Part shown: one piece after another, positions 21,931 through 33,634 of the stretch
Position numbering within the stretch: the first letter of the stretch is position 1
Layout of the letters: each line of letters begins with the position of its first letter
Origin: Sphingomonadales bacterium
GTDB taxonomy: Bacteria > Pseudomonadota > Alphaproteobacteria > Sphingomonadales > Sphingomonadaceae
Length of the DNA stretch: 64,000 nt
Assembly: GCA_027486895.1 (NCBI GenBank)
Contig: JAIXOE010000042.1
Span: forward strand, 32,113 to 96,112
Direction: 5' to 3'
Made by a program: the position numbers and the translations under genes
The notes under the pieces: model-generated
Database searches by the model: none
Seen by the model: only the letters and a program-made list of their open reading frames with translations
Told to the model about the DNA's origin: nothing

Positions 21931-23328
21931 TTATGATTTCACCACCTCATGCGCTTTCAACGCACGCTCACGCGCGGCTTTGTGGCCAATGATTTTGCGC
22001 GGATAGTTTTTGGGCCGCGCGCCATATTCGTCGGGGTCATGGATGTGCGGCTCTTGCAAATCGGCAAGCTCCGGCACCCATTCGCGGATGTAACGTGCAG
22101 CGTCGAATTTCTCTGACTGCGACAATGGCGCCATGATGCGCACGAACATATTGCTGTCCACGCCGGTACCAGCCGTCCACTGCCAATTCACGCTATTGCT
22201 GCCGTAATCCGCATCGACCAGCGTATCCCAAAACCACTTCTCGCCTTCGCGCCAGTCAATCAGCAAATGTTTGATCAGGAACGACGCCGCGATCATCCGA
22301 ACGCGGTTGTGCATCCACCCGGTCGCCCATAATTGCCGCATCCCGGCATCGACGATTGGATAACCTGTTCTGCCCTTCGTCCATGCGACAAAATCAGCCT
22401 TTACCGCTGGATCGGATAGGTCGCGCCAAGGCAGCCTGTCGAATGCGTCGCGCGCATTCTTCGCACCATATTCGGGCATCTGGACAATGACATTCTGCGC
22501 ATAGTCCCGCCACACCAGTTCTTTCAAAAACACATCAACGGATCCGCCCGCATGCATCGTTGCGTGCCAGCAGGTAGACGGTGATATTTCGCCGAAATGG
22601 AGATGCGCCGACAGGAAGGATGAACCTTCTACCGACGGCAAATTGCGTTTCTCGTCGTAATATTTCGCTTTGTCGGCAAATGCCTCAAGCCGCGCATTCG
22701 CTCCAGCCTCTCCGGGCGTCCACATCTCGACCATGCCGCCAGACCAATCGGGCTGCGTTGGCAGCAAGTCCCAATCATCGATATTGTCGCTCTCTGGCCA
22801 TGTCTGGGGTGCAGTGATGCGCGTGGGTGGTGCCAGTGGCACAGCGGGCGGCATATGCTGCCAGAGAGCGCGCATGAATGGCGTGTAGATCTTATACTGA
22901 CCGCCGCTGCCTGTGGTCACGCTTCCGGCGGGCAAGAGATAGTTGCCATTGTGGCATACAAATGCGCAGCCCGCACCAACGCCACTTGCAATGGCCTTTT
23001 CGGCATTGCGCCACCATGGTTCGTAATGCCGCATGCAATGAATGGCAGATGCGCCAGTCTCTGCGGCCAGCGCGCACAAAACTTCGTCGGATTTCCCCGC
23101 GCGCAGGATCAACCGCGAACCCAAAGCGCGCAAATCTGCGTCGAGCGCCGTCAGGCTATGGTGCAACCACCAGCGTGAAGCCGCGCCCATCTTGCGATGC
23201 TTTGGTGTGTCGTCATCAAGAACGTACACCGGGATAACCGGCGCGCCGCTTGCCACCACAGCCGCAAGCGCAGGTTGATCTGCAAGCCGAAGATCGCGGC
23301 GCAGCCAGAGGATGACAGAGGCGGTCAT
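21931..23328 (-). CDS. phrB: Deoxyribodipyrimidine photo-lyase (class I CPD type)
   Basis: SVILWLRRDLRLADQPALAAV, LPSVEGSSFLSAHLHFGEISP, WTKGRTGYPIVDAGMRQLWATGWMHNRVRM, DADYGSNSVNWQWTAGTG. Confidence 0.95.
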   Translation of the reverse strand: MTASVILWLRRDLRLADQPALAAVVASGAPVIPVYVLDDDTPKHRKMGAASRWWLHHSLTALDADLRALGSRLILRAGKSDEVLCALAAETGASAIHCMRHYEPWWRNAEKAIASGVGAGCAFVCHNGNYLLPAGSVTTGSGGQYKIYTPFMRALWQHMPPAVPLAPPTRITAPQTWPESDNIDDWDLLPTQPDWSGGMVEMWTPGEAGANARLEAFADKAKYYDEKRNLPSVEGSSFLSAHLHFGEISPSTCWHATMHAGGSVDVFLKELVWRDYAQNVIVQMPEYGAKNARDAFDRLPWRDLSDPAVKADFVAWTKGRTGYPIVDAGMRQLWATGWMHNRVRMIAASFLIKHLLIDWREGEKWFWDTLVDADYGSNSVNWQWTAGTGVDSNMFVRIMAPLSQSEKFDAARYIREWVPELADLQEPHIHDPDEYGARPKNYPRKIIGHKAARERALKAHEVVKS

Positions 23329-24278
23329 TTCTGTCCCGATTTCGTCGGTAAAATCACGGTAAATCGATCACCTACCATTGGGTTAGCGAAACGCTGGTCG
23401 CTAATTCTTGTTTGCCCTTCGTCCGAGTCAATGACAACAGGCATACGCGACCAGAACAGAAAGGCGCGGGCGTCTGTGTTGCGTCCAACAAGCACAGCTT
23501 TCGCTGCACTGTCCGCGCGGTGAATGCCGATCGCGCCATTCAACGTCACTTGGCCGGGAGCTACATAAGCGCCATCCCCGAAATGCGTATTGTCCCGCCA
23601 CAGCATTTCCCGCTTCCAGAACTGAACGGGGAACGGATTTGCAACGACAAGCGTTGGCGTCAAATTCAATTCGCGCTTCACCGCCTGCGCCGTAATCTGT
23701 TCCGCATGAGACGACATCGCGCCATTCGCGGCGATGTATGTCGCAACCAATCCAAAAGCTATCATGGCCGGGCGGGTGCCCTTGCCGGGACCGTTCCGGT
23801 CCATCTTGCGTGAAATCCAGATACCGACAATAAGTGCGACCCACAGCCAAGGGTCAATTATGAACAGCGTATCGCCGTAGAACCACTGGCTCGAAAATGG
23901 CTCAAGCAAACGGATTCCGTAGCTATTAAACCAGTCGAACAGAGGGTGGCTCAAACATCCGATATAGGCCAAGGCCAACAACCAGCCTTTGTGCACCGGC
24001 AACCTTTTCTCTGGCCGCTTGCCACGCTGTGATTGCCAGCGGTCAAACCACAGCATGATGCCCCACAAAATAAGTGGCAGGACCAGCATTGCGATTGGCC
24101 CGTGCGTAATCCCGCGCCTAAGCGCCAGATGTTGATGCCCGCCGAGCAACGTCGCCACGGCGTCAATATCTGGAATATTGGCCGCAATGATGAGCGTCGG
24201 CATGGCCAAGCCCGTTTTGCGCTTCAGGCCCATTTGCCCAATGATCGCGCCAACAAGGCTATGTGTGAGATTATCCAT
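23325..24278 (-). CDS. Membrane-bound metal-dependent hydrolase (YdjM/DUF457-like)
   Basis: MDNLTHSLVGAIIGQMGLKRKTGLAM..ANIPDIDAV..RGITHGPIAMLVLP..SHPLFDWFNSYGIRLLEPF; multiple TM segments. Confidence 0.82.
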   Translation of the reverse strand: MDNLTHSLVGAIIGQMGLKRKTGLAMPTLIIAANIPDIDAVATLLGGHQHLALRRGITHGPIAMLVLPLILWGIMLWFDRWQSQRGKRPEKRLPVHKGWLLALAYIGCLSHPLFDWFNSYGIRLLEPFSSQWFYGDTLFIIDPWLWVALIVGIWISRKMDRNGPGKGTRPAMIAFGLVATYIAANGAMSSHAEQITAQAVKRELNLTPTLVVANPFPVQFWKREMLWRDNTHFGDGAYVAPGQVTLNGAIGIHRADSAAKAVLVGRNTDARAFLFWSRMPVVIDSDEGQTRISDQRFANPMVGDRFTVILPTKSGQK

Positions 24279-24337
24279 GCGCGTTAGCTGGCCGAATGCC
24301 GTTTGCGTTGCAATACGGCGTTATCGCTAGCCAACAA

Positions 24338-25384
24338 TTAAGTCTCGGGATGCCCTTCTTCGACGGTCCAGGTCTGCCCCTTGGCGAGTAGCTTGCCAAG
24401 GTCTGGAGTCTTACCTGCGCTGGCTGTCTCATTCTGCGCGATGACCGCATCGTTGAACGTCGGACGCGGATCATCGTACAGGACGCCCAGCGCCATTGGA
24501 AACTCGCCGAACGGCATTTCCACAAGCATGTGCGCGAGCGAGCGGTTGGTCACGTCGTGGACGATAACGCCAGCGCTCTGCCAATCACCATCGACGACAT
24601 CGACAACCTTCAACGTCAGGCCAACGCGATCAAGTGCGATGCCTTTGGTGCCGCCAGACTTGTCGCTGCCGAACAACATCGGTTCGCCATTGCGCAGCCA
24701 CAGTTGATGGCCGTCGGCACCCTTGGGCGCAGCGAAGTCTTCAAACACGTCCTTGTTGTAAACGATGCAGTTCTGGAAGATTTCGATGAATGCAGCGCCG
24801 CGATGCGCGTGCGCTGCCTTCAGCACTTCGGGTAGGTTCTTCGACACGTCAAAGCCGCGCGCAACAAAACGTGCGCCTGAACCCAGCGCAAAAGCGCATG
24901 GCGTAGCTGGACGGTCAACCGAGCCATAAGGCGTCGACGGGCTGTTCGTTCCAACGCGGCTGGTTGGCGAATACTGCCCCTTTGTCAGGCCGTAAATTTC
25001 ATTGTTGAACAGCATGATCTGGCAATCCAGATTCCGGCGCAGCAAATGCATCGTGTGGTTGCCACCAATCGAGAGCGCATCGCCATCGCCAGTGATAATC
25101 CACACATCAAGGTCAGGATTGGCAAGCTTTACACCCGTCGCCACCGCGGGTGCGCGGCCATGGATGGTGTGGAAGCCATAGGTTTCCATATAATATGGAA
25201 AACGCGACGAGCAGCCGATGCCGCTGATGAATACGGTGTTCTCGGGCGTACCGCCAATCTCTGGCATGGTGCGCTGCACTGCCTTCAAGATCGCGTAGTC
25301 ACCGCAACCGGGGCACCAGCGAACTTCCTGATCGGTTTCCCAATCCTTTGGTGTTGTCGCTTTAACGGGGGTCATATCGTTCAT
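24338..25384 (-). CDS. korB: 2-oxoacid (2-oxoglutarate) ferredoxin oxidoreductase, beta subunit
   Basis: VRWCPGCGDYAILKAVQ, GIGCSSRFPYYMETYGFHTIHGRAPAVATGVKLANPDLDVWIITGDGDALSIGGNH (TPP motif). Confidence 0.93.
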   Translation of the reverse strand: MNDMTPVKATTPKDWETDQEVRWCPGCGDYAILKAVQRTMPEIGGTPENTVFISGIGCSSRFPYYMETYGFHTIHGRAPAVATGVKLANPDLDVWIITGDGDALSIGGNHTMHLLRRNLDCQIMLFNNEIYGLTKGQYSPTSRVGTNSPSTPYGSVDRPATPCAFALGSGARFVARGFDVSKNLPEVLKAAHAHRGAAFIEIFQNCIVYNKDVFEDFAAPKGADGHQLWLRNGEPMLFGSDKSGGTKGIALDRVGLTLKVVDVVDGDWQSAGVIVHDVTNRSLAHMLVEMPFGEFPMALGVLYDDPRPTFNDAVIAQNETASAGKTPDLGKLLAKGQTWTVEEGHPET

Positions 25385-27252
25385 TATAAAGCACTCTCAA
25401 TCGCAGCTTCAATTTCGGCGATGGTAAATGGCTGACCAGACACCTTATTCACAGGCTTTGCATCCACAAGGAACTGGTCACGCAATATGGTCTTTAACTG
25501 CCCAGTGTTCATTTCGGGCACGATGACCTTGTCGAAGCTCTTCAACAATTCGGCCATGTTCTTCGGCATTGGCCAGATATGGCGAATGTGGACATGGGCG
25601 ACATCAACGCCTTCCGCGCGCTTGCGGCGCACAGCTTGCTTGATGGGTCCGTAGGTTGAACCCCAGCCGACAACAGCCAGCTTTGCGCCGGACGCGCCCT
25701 GCTCGACGATCTGGTCCGGGATGCTGTCGGCGACATTGTTTACCTTCGCCGAACGGATGTCTGTCATCGCTTGGTGGTTGGCAGGTGCATAGTTGATGTG
25801 GCCGGTATCGACTTCTTTCTCGATCCCACCAATGCGGTGCAGAAGACCTGGTGTACCGGGCTTCACCCATGGACGTTTCAACTTGTGGTCGCGCGCATAG
25901 GGCTTGAAGCCATCTTCGGGCACGCTTTCCAGAAACTCGACCGGGAACGGCTTATACTCTGCGAGATCGGGCACCAGCCATGGCTCAGCCGCGTTGGCGA
26001 TATATCCATCCGTGAGCAGCATGACCGGCGTCATATATTCAACCGCAATGCGGACAGCTTCCACCGCGCAGTCGAAGCAATCAACCGGCGAGCGCGCTGC
26101 AATCACGGGCATCGGGGCATCACCGTTGCGGCCATACACTGCCTGATACAGGTCGGATTGCTCGGTTTTGGTAGGCAGGCCCGTTGAAGGCCCGCCACGC
26201 TGGCTGTTGACGATGACCAAGGGAAGCTCGGTCATGATGGCAAGGCCCATAGCCTCACCTTTCAACGCGATGCCGGGGCCGGACGAGCTGGTAACGCCCA
26301 ACTGACCCGCATAGCTCGCGCCGATAGCCGAACAGATAGCTGCAATTTCATCTTCGGCCTGGAATGTGGTAATTCCATATTCTTTCAAGCGGCTGAGATG
26401 ATGCAAAATCGCCGACGCTGGCGTAATTGGATAGCCACCGAAGAACATCTTGAGGCCAGCCAGCTGTGCGCCAGCAACCAAGCCATATGAGATCGACTCA
26501 GCGCCCGTCACCGTCCGGTACAGACCGGCAGGCGCAGGCGCAGCATCGACATGATATTGCTTCAGCGGTCCGGCCAGTTCAGCCGTCTCGCCATAGGCGT
26601 GACCAGCATTCAGCGCCGCGATATTGGCGTCGGCCAAAACCTGATTCTTGGCAAATTTTGCGTTCAGCCAATCGATAATCGGCTGACGATCACGATCGAA
26701 CATCCACAGCGCAAGGCCAAGCGTCCACATATTCTTGCAGCGCAGCGCGTCTTTGTTACCCATGCCGAATGGCTTGACGGCTTCCAGCGTCAGCGCGCTG
26801 ATATCGAACGCAAGCACTTGCCATTTCGCAAGGCTGCCATCTTCAAACGGGTTGCTGCTATATTTCGCCTTATCAAGGTTGCGCTGGTTGAACTCGCCAG
26901 TGTCCGCGATAATCAAACCGCCTTCACGCAAAGACCCAACATTGGTTTTCAGCGCAGCGGGGTTCATGGCGATCAGCACATCAGGCTGGTCGCCAGCGGT
27001 ATCAATTGCCGAGGATCCGAAGTTAATCTGAAACGCAGACACACCGAAAAGCGTCCCGATGGGTGCACGAATCTCGGCCGGAAAATCCGGGAAAGTTGCG
27101 AAGTCATTGCCCGCTAATGCGGACGACAGCGTAAACTGTCCTCCGGTCAACTGCATGCCGTCGCCGCTGTCTCCTGCAAAGCGCACGACAACTGCGTCGC
27201 TTTGAACAGGGGTATGTCCGCTTGTATGTTCGTCTTTGAATGCCGTAGCCAT
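25384..27252 (-). CDS. korA: 2-oxoacid (2-oxoglutarate) ferredoxin oxidoreductase, fused gamma-alpha subunit
   Basis: VVVRFAGDSGDGMQLTGGQFTLSSALAGNDFATFPDFPAEIRAPIGTLFGVSAFQINFG (gamma domain) then GYPITPASAILHHLSRLKEYGITTFQAEDEIAAICSAIGASYAG (alpha domain). Start trimmed. Confidence 0.93.
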   Translation of the reverse strand: MATAFKDEHTSGHTPVQSDAVVVRFAGDSGDGMQLTGGQFTLSSALAGNDFATFPDFPAEIRAPIGTLFGVSAFQINFGSSAIDTAGDQPDVLIAMNPAALKTNVGSLREGGLIIADTGEFNQRNLDKAKYSSNPFEDGSLAKWQVLAFDISALTLEAVKPFGMGNKDALRCKNMWTLGLALWMFDRDRQPIIDWLNAKFAKNQVLADANIAALNAGHAYGETAELAGPLKQYHVDAAPAPAGLYRTVTGAESISYGLVAGAQLAGLKMFFGGYPITPASAILHHLSRLKEYGITTFQAEDEIAAICSAIGASYAGQLGVTSSSGPGIALKGEAMGLAIMTELPLVIVNSQRGGPSTGLPTKTEQSDLYQAVYGRNGDAPMPVIAARSPVDCFDCAVEAVRIAVEYMTPVMLLTDGYIANAAEPWLVPDLAEYKPFPVEFLESVPEDGFKPYARDHKLKRPWVKPGTPGLLHRIGGIEKEVDTGHINYAPANHQAMTDIRSAKVNNVADSIPDQIVEQGASGAKLAVVGWGSTYGPIKQAVRRKRAEGVDVAHVHIRHIWPMPKNMAELLKSFDKVIVPEMNTGQLKTILRDQFLVDAKPVNKVSGQPFTIAEIEAAIESAL

Positions 27253-27338
27253 TCGTTCTAACCCGTCTTTAATTGCAACTTTATCGCGTTTTCGCCTAAT
27301 CCCATTCGAGGCACACTGCAATGTTAGAAAAACTATAG

Positions 27339-28358
27339 GTGGATATGCTGGACGCATTGCCCAAGCCACCCTACGAAGCGGCAGATATGGAGAACGCGAT
27401 GACCGATACACCACCTTATGTCCGTCCCGATGTGGCATTGTTTCTGCAGTTTCTGAACGCTGTACCGGGTCCCAAATTCTGGGAAGTGTCCGCTGACGAG
27501 GCGCGCGCGATGACAGCTGCCATGCGCGACGTTGCCGATGCGCCCGTCGGTGAACTGGCGGTCATCCGTGATATATCGATACCGGGCCCTGCCGGTAACA
27601 TCCCCGCGCGTTTGTACGACAACCGAACAGAACGCGAAGCTGGCCCCGTCATGGTGTTTTATCACGGCGGCGGATTCGTTATCGGTAGCCTGTACACCTA
27701 CGAGCCATATTGCGCCGAAGTCGCGCGCCTTCTCGACTTGCCTGTGATTTCCATCGATTACCGACTGTCACCGGAATATCCCTTCCCCGCCCCAGCCGAG
27801 GATTGCGAAGCGGCAACACGCTGGATTGCCGAGAGCCCCGCTGAACTTGGGCTGCAGGTGACTGGACTTATTACGTCTGGCGACAGTGCTGGCGGCAATT
27901 TGGCAATTGTCACAACGATGGCGCTGCGCGACCATCCGGCGGCCGTGCCTGTGTTGGTGCAACATCCGATATACCCAGTCGTCACGCTCGATGCAGACTG
28001 GCCAAGCATGCGCGAATTTGCCAATGGCTATTTGCTAACCGACGAAGCAATGGCCTATTTCGGCGAAGGCCACGCAGCAACGCCCGGCGACTATCGGTCG
28101 GAGCCGCTAAATTTTAGCCAGCAAGGAATGCCCGCGAGCCTTGTCACTACCGCAAGCCTTGATCCGTTGCGTGATCAGGGCCTCGCTTATGTTGAAAAGC
28201 TGAAGCAGGACGGTGTGCGCGTTGAACATCGCAGTGCAGACGGCAATATTCACGGGCATATCAACATCCGGCAGGCGATCCCGTCCGCGCAATCCGACAT
28301 TGAAGGCAATATCGCAGCGCTGAAAACCTTACTTGCAGAAGTGATGGCAAAAGCATGA
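27339..28358 (+). CDS. Alpha/beta hydrolase, hormone-sensitive-lipase (family IV) esterase
   Basis: VMVFYHGGGFVIGS (HGGG), SGDSAGGNLA nucleophile elbow. Start may lie downstream. Confidence 0.88.
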   Translation: MDMLDALPKPPYEAADMENAMTDTPPYVRPDVALFLQFLNAVPGPKFWEVSADEARAMTAAMRDVADAPVGELAVIRDISIPGPAGNIPARLYDNRTEREAGPVMVFYHGGGFVIGSLYTYEPYCAEVARLLDLPVISIDYRLSPEYPFPAPAEDCEAATRWIAESPAELGLQVTGLITSGDSAGGNLAIVTTMALRDHPAAVPVLVQHPIYPVVTLDADWPSMREFANGYLLTDEAMAYFGEGHAATPGDYRSEPLNFSQQGMPASLVTTASLDPLRDQGLAYVEKLKQDGVRVEHRSADGNIHGHINIRQAIPSAQSDIEGNIAALKTLLAEVMAKA

Positions 28359-28840
28359 ATATTTCACCGGAAGATTTACCGTACCGTCCTTGCGCGGGCA
28401 TCATGCTCGCCAATATGCAGGGAAAGATATTTGTGGGGCAGCGCTTGGATAGCCCTGTCGGAACCAATGCATGGCAAATGCCGCAGGGCGGCATCGACGA
28501 TGGCGAGGATGCCGAGACTGCTGCGCTTCGGGAACTCTTTGAAGAAACGGGCATTCGCGCCGATTTGGTCGATATTCTCGCGCGCAGCCGCGATGAACAT
28601 TTCTATGATCTGCCCGATGATATGATTGGCCGCATTTGGAAGGGCAAATATCGCGGGCAGCGCCAGCATTGGTTTTTGATGCGTTTCAAAGGTAGTGATA
28701 CCGACATCGACATAGAAACGTCACATCAAGAGTTTAGCCGGTGGCAGTGGATAGATGCACCGCAATTGCCGCAACTGATCGTGCCGTTCAAAAAACGGCT
28801 TTATGAAAACATCCTTGCGGAGTTTCTGGAGCTAATTTGA
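28355..28840 (+). CDS. rppH: RNA pyrophosphohydrolase (Nudix)
   Basis: LPYRPCAGIMLANMQGKIFVGQRLD..WQMPQGGIDDGEDAETAALRELFEETGI (Nudix box), 161 aa. Confidence 0.94.
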   Translation: MNISPEDLPYRPCAGIMLANMQGKIFVGQRLDSPVGTNAWQMPQGGIDDGEDAETAALRELFEETGIRADLVDILARSRDEHFYDLPDDMIGRIWKGKYRGQRQHWFLMRFKGSDTDIDIETSHQEFSRWQWIDAPQLPQLIVPFKKRLYENILAEFLELI

Positions 28841-28870
28841 CGCCAGTTAGCAAGCCGTAAGCGCACGCAC

Positions 28871-29398
28871 CTAGTTAGGTTGCGCAGCCGGCGCAGCACC
28901 CACGGTTGGTTTCATTTCCACTGCACTCGCCTGCATTTGCTGTTTTTCGGTCGCCTTGCTTGAAGCAAGCGAAAGCCGGTCAACAGCAGCGCAGTCCGAA
29001 CGGCATAAAGTCTTCAGCCGCGCAATATTCTTGCCAGCCTGCTCGATTGCGCCTTTGGAAATCATGACGTCCGCCTGCTCTGCCAGTGCAACTTGATCAT
29101 TGGGTTCAAGCTCAAGCGCTTCTTTGTAGAAACGGATGGCTTTACCGTTCAGCCCTTGGGCCTTTACCGCGCGCGCCATCGCAATATAAGCTGCGCGATT
29201 GCGTGGATCCACCGCGAGTGCTGACTCATACCAGCTTATCGCATTGTCGAACCGTCCAGCGCCAGCTTCCTGATTGCCAGTCTGTGTCAGCGCAATTGAG
29301 CGGGCATCGATATCGTCATCCGCACGTCCGCCGATGCTAGCGCTCGACATGACAGCTAGGGTGAGCGACAGGGCAATGGCCGCGGGAGAAAAACGCAT
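28871..29398 (-). CDS. Secreted TPR-repeat protein
   Basis: Signal peptide MRFSPAAIALSLTLAVMSSASIGGRA; TPR motifs AISWYESALAVDPRNRAAYIAMARAVKAQGLNGKAIRFYKEALELEPND. Confidence 0.75.
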   Translation of the reverse strand: MRFSPAAIALSLTLAVMSSASIGGRADDDIDARSIALTQTGNQEAGAGRFDNAISWYESALAVDPRNRAAYIAMARAVKAQGLNGKAIRFYKEALELEPNDQVALAEQADVMISKGAIEQAGKNIARLKTLCRSDCAAVDRLSLASSKATEKQQMQASAVEMKPTVGAAPAAQPN

Positions 29399-29433
29399 AA
29401 TCAGTATCCATATCTGTTCGGAGCGTGACGCTA

Positions 29434-30615
29434 TCACAGCTTTTGGAGCCTCGCGAAGAAAAATCCGTCGCTGCCATCATGATGCGGGGTCAACAATATA
29501 CCGTCGCCGTCGGCACGCCCCATCGACACTCCGGTATCCGCCGCGCGCCAACCCGAATGCGATTTTAAGAACGCCGCAACTTGGCCTTTGCCTTCACTCT
29601 CGATGAGCGAGCACACGGCGTATACAAGATAACCACCACGCACGACCATGTCTGCGCCAATGTCCAACAGCTTTGCTTGTTCATCAACTACGCGCTTCAA
29701 CCGCGCAGCATCCAGACGCCAGCGCGTCTCCGGATTGCGCCTCCATGTGCCGCTTCCTGAACAGGGTGCATCAATAAGGACGAGATCACAGCGGCCGGCC
29801 AATTCCGACAGCATCTCTTTTTCCTTGCCCGGATTGAGCAATCGCGTTTCGATGTTGGTGGCACCCGACCGGTTGGCCCGTGGCTTTAACTGGTCCAACC
29901 TATTGCGGTTGGTGTCTGTCGCGATCAAGCGACCTTGATTTCGCATTGCTGCAGCGAGCGCCAAAGTTTTGCCTCCCGCCCCAGCGCATAGGTCAAGCAC
30001 AGTGCCGACGCCTTTGGCCTGACACGCCTCAACGATTAGTTGGCTTCCAAGATCCTGAATTTCGACCTGGCCGGTTTCAACGGCCGGGTGGCTGTCGATC
30101 GCAGTCCCGCCCGGCAACCGGAGCGCATATTCGGGATGCGGCAGGACTTCAGCTTCGGGAAACACTGCCGACACTTCGGCGCGGCTTGCTTTCAGTGCAT
30201 TAACGCGCAAGTCCATAGGCGCACGGTCAAGCAGACTTGCTTGCTCCCCCTCATCGACATGCGTGGAAAACAGAGGTTTAATCCATTTCGGCAGTCCGCC
30301 GCCGGTTGATCGCGCTTCGCCGGGCTCAATGGCCGCTGGCCCATAATCGGTCCCATCGAACAATAAAGCCAATTCAGGATCGGCATCCGCCATTGCCACA
30401 AAGGCAGACCGCGCTGTCGCTGGCCTTTTGCCAAATCGGCGGATTGCGCCCCAAGCAAGATCGCGAACAGCGCGGCGGTCTTTCGAACCGGCATAACGCC
30501 GCTCGGCAAAAAAGCGCTTGGCTATTTGGTCGGCAGAAGCGCCGCCATCACGCGCGGAAAGGATGATCTGGTCAACCAACTCAATGGCTGACTGCAGGCG
30601 AGCAGCAGGTCTCAT
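29434..30615 (-). CDS. RsmB/NOP-family rRNA cytosine-C5 methyltransferase
   Basis: VLDLCAGAGGKTLALAAAM, DLVLIDAPCSGSGTWRRNPETRWRL (catalytic PCSGSG). Confidence 0.92.
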   Translation of the reverse strand: MRPAARLQSAIELVDQIILSARDGGASADQIAKRFFAERRYAGSKDRRAVRDLAWGAIRRFGKRPATARSAFVAMADADPELALLFDGTDYGPAAIEPGEARSTGGGLPKWIKPLFSTHVDEGEQASLLDRAPMDLRVNALKASRAEVSAVFPEAEVLPHPEYALRLPGGTAIDSHPAVETGQVEIQDLGSQLIVEACQAKGVGTVLDLCAGAGGKTLALAAAMRNQGRLIATDTNRNRLDQLKPRANRSGATNIETRLLNPGKEKEMLSELAGRCDLVLIDAPCSGSGTWRRNPETRWRLDAARLKRVVDEQAKLLDIGADMVVRGGYLVYAVCSLIESEGKGQVAAFLKSHSGWRAADTGVSMGRADGDGILLTPHHDGSDGFFFARLQKL

Positions 30616-30618
30616 GCC

Positions 30619-32091
<1,473 letters not shown>

Positions 32092-32133
32092 TTAAGCTTT
32101 GATTCGTGGCGGCCCATGTAAACAGTAAGTCCC

Positions 32134-33618
32134 TTAATCGCCAGCCTTCTTGGATTTATATTTTTTGGCGTCCGCAAAGTAGCGGCCAAGCGCAATGTGC
32201 AGGTCAGCGTCGTCGGCCGCTCCACCAAGCTCGGTCTGGTCCGTTAACTCGTCCTTTGGACCGTGATAATCACTTCCAAGAAACTTTTGCATCAGCTCAA
32301 GATCGGCGAACGAGCCACCTACCATGAGTGCCGGCACGCCCTTTTGCGCGAGTGCCCAACCGTCCTGCCTTTGGATAAACGCATTTGCATCAGTCGAGCT
32401 TTCAATTGCTCTGCCCGTCTTTTTCGCAACCGCCTCGACCGTTGCATCCAATGTTGTGGTGCCGCGTCCGATGATGGCAACCTTTGCCCCACGCGGCGCA
32501 ATGGCAATAGTGTCAACGTTCAGGGAAATCACGATTTGATCGAGCGGCAATGCAGGCTTTTCTGCAAAGGCATAAGCTCCCAAAAGGCCGCTTTCTTCAG
32601 CAGTTGTCGCAACGAAATAAATATCGCGATCATGCTTTTTCTTCGCCAAGCTCTCAGCGATTTCGTTCAGCACCGCGATACCGCTGGCATTATCCACCGC
32701 CCCGTTACAAATTCGGTCGGGCGTACCTTCTGGCGCGCAAATCCCCAAATGGTCCCAATGACCCGTATACAGAACAGCGCCACTGCCCTTTTTACGACCT
32801 GCAATTTTGCCGACGACATTCGAACTGTTGAACCGGTAAATGTCCGTCGTTACCTTCAAATCTGCGTCAATGCCGAGCGGCTCGCCCGCATAATCACCGG
32901 CCTTGGCATGGGCGCGCAACTTGTCCCAATCTTGCCCTGCAGCAGTTATCATAGCTACCGCAAACTCGGCGCTTATGGCGCCTTCCAGAGGCGCCCGCTT
33001 TTCCCTGCTCTCGAGTGAGATGGGCCGCGATAACAACAAACGCCGAAGTGACGGCCAACTTCCTGACCCGTCGCCGATAAAGATAACGGCCTCCGCACCT
33101 GCGGCAATGAGCGCTTCGCGCCGCGCGCGGGGTGACTTCATATTATTTGGCACATTTTCAGCATCAAACAGCACGAGCGCCGCTTTTCCGGCGACATCCG
33201 CAGCTACCGAACCATCAGCCTTCACGCCGGCGCCTGTGAAAATGAGTGGCAAATCTTTGCGCGCATAATCGGCCTGTTTGCCGATCAGTATGATTTCTTC
33301 AGAAGCGATGCGCAGTTTGCGGCCCTTGGCGGTAAATGCATATTCCGCGCTGCCCTGCCCGCGCTGGATCAATGGAACAGCATCAAACCAGCTGCCGTCG
33401 GTCGCAGCCGGTTTCAAACCTGCTTTTGCCCATTGCTGAGCGATGTACTGAACTGTTTTTGCTTCGCCTTCAGTGCCGGGCTTACGGCCTTCAAACGCGT
33501 CGCTGGCCAGAACCGCGATATGCGTGCGCAAGTCTGCCTCACTCACTGGCTTGGCGTGGACCGAACCCGCAGCCATGGCCGCGAAGCTCGCAAATAATGC
33601 AAAATGGGCAACGCGCAT
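32134..33618 (-). CDS. M28-family metallopeptidase with PA domain
   Basis: Signal peptide MRVAHFALFASFAAMAAGSVHA; YTGHWDHLG, GAVDNASGIAVLNEIAE, TTAEESGLLGA (M28 metal ligands). Start trimmed. Confidence 0.88.
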   Translation of the reverse strand: MRVAHFALFASFAAMAAGSVHAKPVSEADLRTHIAVLASDAFEGRKPGTEGEAKTVQYIAQQWAKAGLKPAATDGSWFDAVPLIQRGQGSAEYAFTAKGRKLRIASEEIILIGKQADYARKDLPLIFTGAGVKADGSVAADVAGKAALVLFDAENVPNNMKSPRARREALIAAGAEAVIFIGDGSGSWPSLRRLLLSRPISLESREKRAPLEGAISAEFAVAMITAAGQDWDKLRAHAKAGDYAGEPLGIDADLKVTTDIYRFNSSNVVGKIAGRKKGSGAVLYTGHWDHLGICAPEGTPDRICNGAVDNASGIAVLNEIAESLAKKKHDRDIYFVATTAEESGLLGAYAFAEKPALPLDQIVISLNVDTIAIAPRGAKVAIIGRGTTTLDATVEAVAKKTGRAIESSTDANAFIQRQDGWALAQKGVPALMVGGSFADLELMQKFLGSDYHGPKDELTDQTELGGAADDADLHIALGRYFADAKKYKSKKAGD

Positions 33619-33634
33619 ATATGTTCGCTCCGGA

